In this document: positions 15,678 through 24,299 of the stretch, one piece after another
Layout of the letters: every line of letters starts with the position of its first letter
How positions within the stretch are numbered: position 1 is the stretch's first letter
Source of the DNA: Hyphomicrobium_B sp001006785
Lineage (GTDB): Bacteria; Pseudomonadota; Alphaproteobacteria; Rhizobiales; Hyphomicrobiaceae
Length of the DNA: 64,000 bases
Reading direction: 5' to 3'
NCBI RefSeq assembly: GCF_001006785.1
Contig: NZ_CDHO01000003.1
Span: 1,860,001-1,924,000, forward strand
The notes under the pieces: generated by a model
Seen by the model: only the letters and a program-made list of their open reading frames with translations
What the model was told of the DNA's origin: nothing
Database searches by the model: none
Position numbers and translations under genes: made by a program

Positions 15678-17294
15678 TCAAGCCGCCATCGCGTGCTTCG
15701 CGGCGCCGACCCAGCTTTTGATTTTCTCGATGTCCGGCGGACGGCCCTCGCGCAGCACGCGCCGCCCTGCCGACGTCGCGGCGAACTTCAGCACATGCGC
15801 CGAAAGCACGACCGGATCGGCCTCCGCGACCGCCTCCGCCGTGCGATATCCCGCGCCGACGAGAAGCTGCGCATGCGTGCCCCTGAGTCCCGGAATATCG
15901 ATCACCATGCGCGCCTGATCCTGCCAGTCGGTCAACGTCTCGCTGTCGAAGCGCGAGTCGTCGAGGTCATCCGCTAGCTGCATCGCATCGCGTTCGAGAA
16001 AATCGCCGACGGTATGCACGCCGACCGCCGCAAAACGCTCCGCCATTTTCGGTCCGATGGATGGCGCTGCCTCGAGATCGTCGCTTTCGAACAGATAGGC
16101 GCGGCCTACCTCGGTTCGCTCTTCCGGCACACGAACAGGGATCGGACGCGGATGCGGCGTGCGCGCGACGGCTGCAAGACTATCGGACTGCACCGGCAAG
16201 GCGGGAGGACGCTCGGTAACCTCGGACGCGATGTGCGAGGACTTCGCGACCGCGAGTTCGAGCGCGGTCGTATCGTGCGCGGGCGCCGCTTCCTCCTGCG
16301 GCGCGATCGTAGGCGGCGTCTGCATCAGGGGGACGGCTGCGCCCGAAACGCGCGCAGCGCGCACTTCGTTTCGTTGCGCAAGCTGCGGCTCCAGAACTTC
16401 CTTGCGATGCAGATCGCGGATCGTCCGGTCGTCTTCCGACAAAGAATTCTCGACGCGGCCCGTCGTTTTCAATTCGTCGTAGATTGCCGCGACGAGCTTG
16501 CGGTCTTCCTCGTTCGAGAGGCGCTTCTCGATGAACTTGCGTGGGATCTGCGTCATCGCCAGGAACGTCTCGGCGGTGAGCGTGACCTCGGGCGCGGCGA
16601 CGCCCGCTTCCGAGATCGCCGCATCGAGAACACGGCCATAGCCTTTCGCCGCGTACATCAACAGTTCGGCGACGATCGTGCGCGCGACATCGTCAAGCCC
16701 ATCCTCGGGACGGACCGTGCCTTTGTGAATGTCGTAATGCGCGATCAGCTTCTCATAGTAACGATGCGAATATTCAGCGCCGTCGCACACAAACTCTTTC
16801 AGCCAGTTGGGACCTGTGGGCAGGAACGCGTCGACATCGGCAAACCGCTTTTCGCCGATCGCGCGCAGCGCATTGTAGGAACGATTGATGCTCCACTCGG
16901 TGGCGCGATGAATAGCGTTCTCGGCTTCCGTCTGTCCGGTGTGAAACGGCATGACGGGATCGGTGTAATAGTGGCTGAGCACGCCCGCCGCGTAAGCCGC
17001 ATCCGGCCAATTGCCGGCTTGCAGTTCGCTGACCGTCCGCCGGTACCACTCGGCGGCCTTCTCCGGCGCGCCGCCCCAATAATTTTCGGAGACGTGCAAG
17101 ACGTGATTCTTGAAATCCTTGAACGTGACGTCCGGAGCTTTCGAGCCTTCGAGAAAGCGCTCGACATGCTTCAGCATGACCCGTGACCACGCCTCTTTGT
17201 CCTTGCGCGGCATCGCGTCGAGACCGTCGAGCGCCAGTTTATGATGCGTGCCGTTGGCATGCGTGGCATAGACAATTCGAAAAAGCGCGGACAT
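15678..17294 (-). CDS. Two-domain protein: zinc-dependent phospholipase C-like region plus DUF4332
   Basis: A 538-residue protein. The N-terminal 290 residues resemble zinc-dependent phospholipase C/S1-P1 proteins: conserved THHKLALDGL, FKNHVLHVSENYWGG, VLSHYYTDPVMPFHTGQTEA and IHRATEWS supply several His/Asp residues fit for a zinc site. A disordered Pro/Ala-rich linker (about 310-410) follows. Residues 420-535 form DUF4332, two helix-hairpin-helix-like repeats (APSIGPKMAERFAAVGVHTV and IPGLRGTHAQLLVGAGYRTA) that often bind nucleic acid or partners. No signal peptide is seen. It is downstream of, and may be co-transcribed with, the MoxR operon. The substrate is unknown. Confidence 0.75.
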   Translation of the reverse strand: MSALFRIVYATHANGTHHKLALDGLDAMPRKDKEAWSRVMLKHVERFLEGSKAPDVTFKDFKNHVLHVSENYWGGAPEKAAEWYRRTVSELQAGNWPDAAYAAGVLSHYYTDPVMPFHTGQTEAENAIHRATEWSINRSYNALRAIGEKRFADVDAFLPTGPNWLKEFVCDGAEYSHRYYEKLIAHYDIHKGTVRPEDGLDDVARTIVAELLMYAAKGYGRVLDAAISEAGVAAPEVTLTAETFLAMTQIPRKFIEKRLSNEEDRKLVAAIYDELKTTGRVENSLSEDDRTIRDLHRKEVLEPQLAQRNEVRAARVSGAAVPLMQTPPTIAPQEEAAPAHDTTALELAVAKSSHIASEVTERPPALPVQSDSLAAVARTPHPRPIPVRVPEERTEVGRAYLFESDDLEAAPSIGPKMAERFAAVGVHTVGDFLERDAMQLADDLDDSRFDSETLTDWQDQARMVIDIPGLRGTHAQLLVGAGYRTAEAVAEADPVVLSAHVLKFAATSAGRRVLREGRPPDIEKIKSWVGAAKHAMAA

Positions 17295-17385
17295 CTCTCG
17301 CCTCGGGGCTGGTCACGGTATCAGCCCGATGTCTACGCGAGTCGCGCGCCGTCCTCGATTGCAGCAGCGACACCAGAGCGGGTCA

Positions 17386-18183
17386 TCAACGATTTTCGCT
17401 GCGCTGCCGCGCCTGTTTCTCGGCCGCAAGATCGATGATATCGGCGCTGAGCCCGCGATCCCGAGCGATCCGCCGCGCCAGATCCGCGTTCCGCCCGATA
17501 CGTGTCACGTTCGTCGCGCGCGCCAGAGAGGCCTCCGAAAGCATGCGCGCCAGAACTTCCGGTGTCAGCCCGCAGGCACGACCGAGCGCCAAAGCTTCAT
17601 CCCGCGCCACCGCATGCGCGGCTTCGACATAACCCATCAGCGCTGCGACCGCATGCGCGCTGCCGAGCGGTCCGGTGCGCTCAACGTGACCGAGAAGCGA
17701 AAGCACCTTGTCTGCGATTTCGACCGAGTCGGGATATCCGCCGAGCATGATCTTCGCCCGGCCTTCCGCCGCCGCGTCCGAACCGCCGATCAGGGCGGCA
17801 TCGACGAGGGCCACGCCGCGTGTCCCGAGCAGCCCGAGGAGCGCTTGCAGTTCGCGAGGCGTGCGCGCGCCGATATCGACGATGACCGATCCCGGCTCCA
17901 TCTCGGCGCCCATTCCCATCCGGTCCGGAGTGCCGACGAGAAGATTGCGCATCGCTTCGGTATCATCGACCGCAACGAGCACGAGAGAACATTCGAATGC
18001 AACGTCCGTCGGCGTCGAAGCAGGTTCAAGCCGCTGGCCGCGCGTCACGGCGGGAGAGCCCGGCAATCCGCCATAGAGCACGCGATAGCCGCACGCTGCG
18101 AGACGCGCCGCAATTGCCGGACCGTAGTCGTCGTTGCCGATGACTCCGACCGGAGTGTCGCCATAAGGTTGAGAGCTGGCCAT
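17386..18183 (-). CDS. Beta-hydroxyacid dehydrogenase-like protein lacking the catalytic Lys
   Basis: A 265-residue member of the 3-hydroxyisobutyrate dehydrogenase/6-phosphogluconate dehydrogenase-like group, starting MASSQPYG (ATG 18183). The Rossmann loop is unusual, GVIGNDDYGPAIA. The substrate-binding block DAALIGGSDAAAEGRAKIML parallels the family's DAPVSGG-type motif. The catalytic helix usually reads GSGHAMKxxNN; here it is GSAHAVAALMGYVEAA, with the Lys and both Asn replaced. Redox activity is therefore doubtful. It starts 23 bases after the previous gene of the MoxR operon stops. It may be a regulatory or scaffold descendant. Confidence 0.7.
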   Translation of the reverse strand: MASSQPYGDTPVGVIGNDDYGPAIAARLAACGYRVLYGGLPGSPAVTRGQRLEPASTPTDVAFECSLVLVAVDDTEAMRNLLVGTPDRMGMGAEMEPGSVIVDIGARTPRELQALLGLLGTRGVALVDAALIGGSDAAAEGRAKIMLGGYPDSVEIADKVLSLLGHVERTGPLGSAHAVAALMGYVEAAHAVARDEALALGRACGLTPEVLARMLSEASLARATNVTRIGRNADLARRIARDRGLSADIIDLAAEKQARQRSENR

Positions 18184-18206
18184 CGTTCCTCCGGCTTTGG
18201 CGCGAG

Positions 18207-20342
18207 CTAGCGTCCTTCGCGCCACCATGCAAGCGCGATCAAGGCCAGCAACGCCGCGAGCGCTGCAAACCCGTTGAACATCGGCGTCAGCTTGACGCCG
18301 CGCGTCAGGTACGCCTGCCGGTCCTTGAGCCCGAGCCAGCCCGAGCCCGCCATGACCTTTGCCGACGACATCATCGAAATGCGCGGCACATCGATATCCG
18401 TTGCCGAACCGTTTGCCGTTCGCGTCCAGAAAACGCCGCCGCCCGTCGCGTCCGCGATCGGCTTCATCTTGCTGTCCGTCGCCGTCACTTCGCTCATCTC
18501 GCGCGGATCTTCGACGCCCGCGTTGGCGACGGCCGTCAGCTCGCCCGTCGAAGCCGGTGTCTCGGCTTTGTAAAGGCCGGGCAGTTTGACATCGATTGTC
18601 GAGCGCCAGACGCCGGGCTCAGCCTTCGCGCGCGTGAGCGTGACATCCGTCGTGTCGCCGCCCGGTCCGAGAATTTTTACCGGCGAGATCTCGTCATCCA
18701 TCGATCGCCGTTCGACCGTCAGCTTGAGGCCACGAGCGGATGCGATCAGCCGCTCTTCCTCAAGGTCGGGTTCCTTCATGAGCCAGTGCGAAAGACGGCG
18801 CAGAAGATCGGTATGCGGCCCACCGCCATCGTACCCGCGCGCCCAAAGCCATGCCTGATCGGATGTCAGCAGCGCTACCCGGCCTTTGCCTTTGCGATCG
18901 AGAACGAGCAGAGGCTTGTCCTCCGCGCCGGTCATCACGATGCGGCCGCGCTCGCCGGTGACTTCGGCTTGGCGGAACCAGTGTCCCCAGGTCGGCTGCG
19001 GCGACGCATCCGCAACTTTCGCCGCGTTCCAGCCTGGCAGGCCTTGCGTCACAGGATGCTTCTGGCCTTCGGGCGTGATCTTGGCGCGGAACGGCATCTC
19101 CAGCACGCGCCCCGTCGGAGCCGCAGGCAGAACCGACGACAGTGGCGTGTGATAGATGCTGTAGGCGCTTGCGTAATCGTCACCCGCCGCGACCAGCAGC
19201 GCGCCGCCATGCTCATCCACGTAGCGCGCGATGTTGTCGTAGTAGAGCAATTGCAGAATGCCGCGATGCTCGTACCTGTCGAAGATGATCAGGTCGAATT
19301 CGTTGATCTTTTCTGAGAACAGCTCGCGCGTCGGGAACGCGATCAGCGACAGCTGATTGATCGGCGTTCCGTCCTGCTTTTCCGGTGGCCGCAAAATCGT
19401 GAAGTGGACGAGATCGACTGCCGCGTCGGACTTGAGAAGGTTCCGCCACGTCCGTTCGCCCGGATGAGGCTCACCCGACACGAGAAGCACGCGCAGGTTT
19501 TCGCGCACGCCTTCGGCCGCGACGACAGCGCGGTTGTTGGCGGTTGTCAGCTCGCCCGGCGTCGGCGCCAGCTCGATCTCGACGATGTTCGTTCCCGTGT
19601 GCGGGATCGGCATGTTGACCGTGACCTTGCGGCCGATTTCAGTGCGAACCGTTTCGTCGGGCTGGCCCTCGCGGCGAACTTTGAGCGTCACGGCTCCAGA
19701 GCCCGACGTCGGGGCTTTGCCGGTCTCGCGCACGGCGAGTTCGATCGGACGCGATTGCCCGACGAGACCGTAGCGCGGCGCTTCGATGATCTCGATCCGC
19801 CGGTCGAATTCATCCGGTTTGCCGGTCAACAGCGTATGCACGGGTGCGTCGAAACCAAGCGCCGCGGCCGATTTCGGCACATCATGCACTTGCCCGTCCG
19901 AGACGAAAACGACGCCTGCGATGCGGTCCGGCGCGGTATCGCTCAGCGCCGCGTTGAGATCGGCGAAAAGGTTCGTCCCTGGAGCCGTCTGCTCGCCGGG
20001 AACGCCACCGTTGACCCACTTGATCTTGAGGTTCGGGATCTTCGCGAATTTCGCTTCGATATCTCTGCGGATCGCCTCGAGCTGCTTCGTCCGGTCGGAA
20101 AGTTTCTGGCTCGGGCTTTCGTCGAGGACGACGATTGCGACGTTGTCGAGGCTCTCGCGCTGCTCTTCCTTCAGGATCGGATTGAGCAACGCGCCGATCA
20201 GCGCCGCAAGCGCCGCAAGCCGCAGCAGCGCGCCCCGCGACCGCCGGACGAGAAGCGCGATGACCAGTCCGATCGCCACCGCCGCCAGTGCGATCAGCAC
20301 CAGATTGGGAACGAGCGGAGCGAATGTAATCGACCAGTTCAA
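18207..20342 (-). CDS. Membrane protein with glutamine amidotransferase-like domain (MoxR/DUF58 operon)
   Basis: A 711-residue protein. Two N-terminal membrane helices (residues 10-60, LVLIALAAVAIGLVIALLVR and LLRLAALAALIGALLNPIL) precede a VWA-like region (VAIVVLDESPSQKLSDRTKQ, then IAGVVFVSDGQVHD) and a CARDB/BatA-like beta segment. Residues 280-510 contain a class I amidotransferase-like Rossmann domain (LRVLLVSGEPHPGERTWRNL, EFDLIIFDRYEHRG, YVDEHGGALLVAAGDDYA) without an obvious catalytic Cys. One C-terminal helix (FAALAALLALIALAWW) closes it. Most of it probably faces the periplasm. It is fourth in the operon, ten bases after the DUF4159 gene. The family has no settled function. Confidence 0.8.
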   Translation of the reverse strand: MNWSITFAPLVPNLVLIALAAVAIGLVIALLVRRSRGALLRLAALAALIGALLNPILKEEQRESLDNVAIVVLDESPSQKLSDRTKQLEAIRRDIEAKFAKIPNLKIKWVNGGVPGEQTAPGTNLFADLNAALSDTAPDRIAGVVFVSDGQVHDVPKSAAALGFDAPVHTLLTGKPDEFDRRIEIIEAPRYGLVGQSRPIELAVRETGKAPTSGSGAVTLKVRREGQPDETVRTEIGRKVTVNMPIPHTGTNIVEIELAPTPGELTTANNRAVVAAEGVRENLRVLLVSGEPHPGERTWRNLLKSDAAVDLVHFTILRPPEKQDGTPINQLSLIAFPTRELFSEKINEFDLIIFDRYEHRGILQLLYYDNIARYVDEHGGALLVAAGDDYASAYSIYHTPLSSVLPAAPTGRVLEMPFRAKITPEGQKHPVTQGLPGWNAAKVADASPQPTWGHWFRQAEVTGERGRIVMTGAEDKPLLVLDRKGKGRVALLTSDQAWLWARGYDGGGPHTDLLRRLSHWLMKEPDLEEERLIASARGLKLTVERRSMDDEISPVKILGPGGDTTDVTLTRAKAEPGVWRSTIDVKLPGLYKAETPASTGELTAVANAGVEDPREMSEVTATDSKMKPIADATGGGVFWTRTANGSATDIDVPRISMMSSAKVMAGSGWLGLKDRQAYLTRGVKLTPMFNGFAALAALLALIALAWWREGR

Positions 20343-20352
20343 ACTCGTGTCC

Positions 20353-23325
20353 TTATTGGCCCAGCCGTTCGAGCAGCGCCGGCACGTGCACCTGATCGGC
20401 TTTGTAGTTGCCGGTCAGCGCGTGCATGACGATGTTGATACCGCCGCGGAACGCCATCTCGCGCTGCATCTCGCCGCCTGGGACGGTCGGGTAGATCGGA
20501 CGCCCGCGATCGTCGAGCGCCCATGCCGCCGCCAGATCGTTCGACGTGATCATGATCGACGTCACGCCGTCGGAAACGCGCGCTTTGTGCGTATCGCCGT
20601 CGTTGTTCGGGATCGCCTCGACCCAAAGCTGCCCGCCATCCCAGCGGCCGGGAAACGATCGCAGCAGATAGAACGACTTCGTCACGACGTGATTTTCGGG
20701 AACGGGCTCGAGCGGCGGCACGTCGAGCTTGCTCAACAGCCGCTGCAATGCCGATCCGCCTTTGCCCGCGAGTGGCAACGTGCTGCTTCCGCCTTGCCCA
20801 TAGTCGCGCGTATCGAAAATAATGAGCCCGCCTTCTTTCATATACGCGTCGATCTTGGCGATGACCGGATCGGGCAGCGCTTCGGCAGTGTCGAGAACGG
20901 GCCAATACAGAATGGGATAGAACGCGATCTCGTCCTTCCTGATGTCGACTGGCTTCGGCTCGCCCGGTTCGACGGCCGTGCGCGTTTGCAGAACGCGTCC
21001 CAATCCTTCCAGACCCGCGCGGCTCGTTTCGTCCGTCGTCCGGTCGCCGCTCACGACATAGCCGAGCGTGACTTTGCCCGTCGCCTCGATGACGGCTTTG
21101 TCGGCGGCCGAAAGGTTGCCCGGCCGCACGACCTGCGTCGTGTCCGTCTGAGGTCGCGGCGCAAACGAGTCGAGCTGCTGAATATCCGGCTGCCGGAAAT
21201 CTTGCGGCGAAAAATCTTGCGCTCGGACATGGTCCGGCCAAGCTGCGAAGGAGAGGGCTCCCAAGGCGATCATCGCCGCCGTACCGGCGCGCGGACGCGA
21301 GCGGCGCGAAAACAGTCCGCCGATGCCGCCGGCCTGCAAAACGAGAACCGCGAGAATATCGGCGAACAGCAATCCGAGCGCGATGCCGAGCAGGGTCGGC
21401 TTCAGCGCCGTGCTCGCGCCGTTATCATAGGAGAGTCGCGTTACCGAGGCCGGAAGGCTCGGGAACGGCACCAGCGTGCTTTTCGGCGTCAGCACATTGA
21501 GCGCGCGCGGACTCGCAGGCTGTCCATAATAGCCGGGCGGATGCTCGATGCTCGGCACCGTTTTTTCAAGCTCGGAGGCTTTGAGCGGTTCTGCCGTCGG
21601 CGGCGGCGTGCGAAGCGCCCCGAGCCCGTCGAGCGTCCGGATCGGTGCGAGCACGTTGCTGTCGTTGGTCTCGGTTGCGCCTGCGTTTGCATTCGTCTCG
21701 GTCGCTGTACCGCTCTGCGCCGCGCCGATCGTACCCATGGTCGAGAGCCGTCGCAGCATGTCGACGAACAGTCCCGACATCGGCAGATTCGACCAATCGG
21801 AATTCGCCGTGACGTGGAACAGCACGAGACGTCCGTTGCCGCGTTTGGCGGCCGTGACGAGCGGCGTACCATCCTTGAGCCGTGCCCAGATCTCGATCTC
21901 CGGCGTCAGTTCGGCGGGATCCGCCAGCACCTGACGGTTGATCGTCACGTCCTTGGGAATGGTGAGCCCTGCGAACGGACTGTTTTCGTCAAATCCAGCG
22001 AGCGGCTGTGGCGTCGACCACGAGAGCGCGCCGCCGAGCGACCGCCCGCCGCTGCGAAGCACAACTGGCAACAAGTCATCGCCCGCTTTTTCGAGACGCG
22101 GCCCGGCGAAGCGCACGAGCAGACCGCCGCGCTTCACGAAATCGTCGACTTTCTTCGCCGCTTCGCCCGTCAGCGTGCCGATATCCGCGAGCATCAATAC
22201 GGAAATGTTCTGCTTGAAAACGCTATCGAGGCCGTCGGACAGGTTCGCATTCTTGGCGATCGCGATATCCGCATACGGCTTAAGCGCCTTCTCGATGTAA
22301 TAGAGCGGCGCCAGCAGCGGCTGCGCCTCCTCGCGGCTTTCACCCGACAAAAGCCCGACGCGATGCCACTGCGTCGCCGCATCGATCAAGCTGACCGATC
22401 CCGCCGACCGCTCGCTCGCGATCTCCAGCCGTGCCACCTGATTGCGCAATTCGAGCGGCAGTTCGAACACGACGGTCGTTGAACGCTCGCCCGCCGCGAG
22501 CTTGAACGGGGCTTCCCCAAGACGCTCGCTGCGCGCGGAATACGCATACACGCTGCCCGTCCGCGCCGGGCCGCCTGGCGACAGAACGGTCGCTTCGAGC
22601 TTTCCCTTCTCGCCGAGATGCGCAGCAAGGCCGAGCGCCTCGCGTCCCTGCGCCTCGTCCAGAACGGCGATCGTTCCATTGCCCGCGAGTTCGGTAAGCG
22701 TCTTTACAACTCCGGCGACGTCCGACTTGTGATCGATGCCGTCTTGCAGCCAGACGATGCTTGGATTTTTGACGCTCGCTTCAGCAAGCGCCTTCCTCAG
22801 AGCCTCGGCAGCCGCGCCACGATCCGGCGCGAAGGGTTCGGGCACCAGCGCCGCGGCCGTGCTCCGCGCTTCGGCCGGAGATTGAATCTTGAGCACGGGT
22901 AACCGCGTCGCCGCCGCCGTTCCCGCGACGATCACCGGACGGCCCTTGCTTTCCGCTTCGCCGATGATCCGATCGATCATCGCGACGCGTTCCGGCCACC
23001 GCGACGCCGCCGACCAGCCGTTGTCGACGAACAGCACCACGGGACCTTCGCCCGAGAGCGCCGCGTCGCGCGACGGATTGAGAATGGGCTCCGCCAGCGC
23101 CAGGATGACGAGCGTCGCCGCGATCAGCCGGATCAGCGTCAGCCACCACGGCGTTTTTTCTGCGGTCTTCTCATCGTTATCGAGCCCGACGAGAATGCGC
23201 GTCGGCGGAAATTGAACTTGTGTCGGGCGCGGCGGCACCGCGCGCAGCAGCCAATAGATGATCGGCAGCGTGATGAGCGCCGCCAACAGCCAGGGATTAA
23301 GAAATGCGAGCGGGCCGAAGCTCAT
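20353..23325 (-). CDS. BatA-type N-terminus with DUF4159 domain
   Basis: A 990-residue membrane protein from MSFGPLAFLNPWLLAALI. Residues 1-80 are the aerotolerance BatA-like N-terminal domain with two helices. A VWA-like region (EGPVVLFVDNGWSAASRWPE) and an amidotransferase-like region (ISVLMLADIGTLTGEAAKKV) follow. Two central helices lie near residues 640-690. DUF4159 occupies about residues 720-985, with IAFYPILYWPVLDTAEALPD and GGLIIFDTRDYG. In other bacteria MoxR/DUF58/Bat operons assist folding or assembly of envelope or metal-binding proteins. The ATG overlaps the DUF58 stop by four bases, indicating translational coupling. Confidence 0.87.
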   Translation of the reverse strand: MSFGPLAFLNPWLLAALITLPIIYWLLRAVPPRPTQVQFPPTRILVGLDNDEKTAEKTPWWLTLIRLIAATLVILALAEPILNPSRDAALSGEGPVVLFVDNGWSAASRWPERVAMIDRIIGEAESKGRPVIVAGTAAATRLPVLKIQSPAEARSTAAALVPEPFAPDRGAAAEALRKALAEASVKNPSIVWLQDGIDHKSDVAGVVKTLTELAGNGTIAVLDEAQGREALGLAAHLGEKGKLEATVLSPGGPARTGSVYAYSARSERLGEAPFKLAAGERSTTVVFELPLELRNQVARLEIASERSAGSVSLIDAATQWHRVGLLSGESREEAQPLLAPLYYIEKALKPYADIAIAKNANLSDGLDSVFKQNISVLMLADIGTLTGEAAKKVDDFVKRGGLLVRFAGPRLEKAGDDLLPVVLRSGGRSLGGALSWSTPQPLAGFDENSPFAGLTIPKDVTINRQVLADPAELTPEIEIWARLKDGTPLVTAAKRGNGRLVLFHVTANSDWSNLPMSGLFVDMLRRLSTMGTIGAAQSGTATETNANAGATETNDSNVLAPIRTLDGLGALRTPPPTAEPLKASELEKTVPSIEHPPGYYGQPASPRALNVLTPKSTLVPFPSLPASVTRLSYDNGASTALKPTLLGIALGLLFADILAVLVLQAGGIGGLFSRRSRPRAGTAAMIALGALSFAAWPDHVRAQDFSPQDFRQPDIQQLDSFAPRPQTDTTQVVRPGNLSAADKAVIEATGKVTLGYVVSGDRTTDETSRAGLEGLGRVLQTRTAVEPGEPKPVDIRKDEIAFYPILYWPVLDTAEALPDPVIAKIDAYMKEGGLIIFDTRDYGQGGSSTLPLAGKGGSALQRLLSKLDVPPLEPVPENHVVTKSFYLLRSFPGRWDGGQLWVEAIPNNDGDTHKARVSDGVTSIMITSNDLAAAWALDDRGRPIYPTVPGGEMQREMAFRGGINIVMHALTGNYKADQVHVPALLERLGQ

Positions 23326-24293
23326 GGCGCGCGCTCCATCGCATCCGAGCTTCCCGCCATCCACTTATAGCCGCTCGTCGAACCTTGAAGCCGCATCAGC
23401 AACGACAACAGCGGTTCCGACGCGGGGCGGTTGGTGTGATGCGTGAGGAACGACCACCCGAACCGCTTCGCCATCTCGGCAAGCTCGGCGCGATGCGCTT
23501 CGAAACGCGCGCGATATTTCGGACGCAGCGCTTCGACGCGATCCGCTACCCATCGCTCGCCCCCGGATGGGCTCAGGAATTCGGTGCGTCCATGATACGG
23601 CAGCGTTTCTTCGGCGGGATCGAGCACCTGCACCATATGTCCAGCAACGCCGTTGCCCGCGAAACCTTCGAGCCGTTCGCGGATGACGTCCGGCGGCGAC
23701 AGGAAATCGCTGAACAGGATCAACCCCGAAAAGCGGCTGAGCGAAGCCTTCGGCGGCAGACCGGATTGCATCGCTTCGGAGCGGCTGTGGCTGGCGATCG
23801 TTTCGGCGATGCGCGTCGCAGCGTTGCGGCTTGCGGTTGGCGACATCTGCGCGAGCAGCGCCACGCGTTCCCCGCCGCGCACCAGAAGCTCGGCTGCGGC
23901 GAGCGTCAGCACCAGTACGCGGTCGCGCTTCGGGACCGGCGCGAAGTGGCTCTGGAAATTCATCGACGGCGAAATGTCCGGCCAGAGATGCAGCGTATGC
24001 GCCGCCTCCCACTCGCGCTCGCGGATATACAAGTGATCCGAACTCGCTGACCGCCGCCAATCGACGAGCGTCGCGTTTTCGCCCGCTTGATATTGCCGGA
24101 ATTGCCAGAAGGTTTCGCCGGGCCCCGCGCGTCGCCGGCCGTGAATGCCCTGCGCAACGGTCGATGCGATGCGGTCCGCCTCCATCAGCAGTTCCGGCAT
24201 GCGATCGACGAGATCGACCGCCTCACGCTCGAGCGCCAGAACCTGCCGGCTCTCGTTGCTGATGCCGGAACCATGCCCGCGGGCGTCCGCCAT
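23322..24293 (-). CDS. DUF58 domain protein
   Basis: A 323-residue cytoplasmic protein. The DUF58 core motif is clear: GPGETFWQFRQYQAGE followed by LVDWRRSASSDHLYIRERE, and later LILFSDFLSPPDVIRERLEG, the end of a VWA-like fold. DUF58 proteins are encoded directly after MoxR ATPases and are thought to link the ATPase to membrane-bound VWA proteins. It starts six bases after the moxR stop and overlaps the next gene by four bases. Length is typical. Confidence 0.9.
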   Translation of the reverse strand: MADARGHGSGISNESRQVLALEREAVDLVDRMPELLMEADRIASTVAQGIHGRRRAGPGETFWQFRQYQAGENATLVDWRRSASSDHLYIREREWEAAHTLHLWPDISPSMNFQSHFAPVPKRDRVLVLTLAAAELLVRGGERVALLAQMSPTASRNAATRIAETIASHSRSEAMQSGLPPKASLSRFSGLILFSDFLSPPDVIRERLEGFAGNGVAGHMVQVLDPAEETLPYHGRTEFLSPSGGERWVADRVEALRPKYRARFEAHRAELAEMAKRFGWSFLTHHTNRPASEPLLSLLMRLQGSTSGYKWMAGSSDAMERAP

Positions 24294-24299
24294 TCGTGA

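Noticed and set aside
19786..22482. 898-codon plus-strand frame opposite the DUF4159 and GATase-like genes
   Set aside because: Composition is Arg/Ser/Ala-biased without domain motifs; both real genes on the minus strand have domains, coupled starts and stops.
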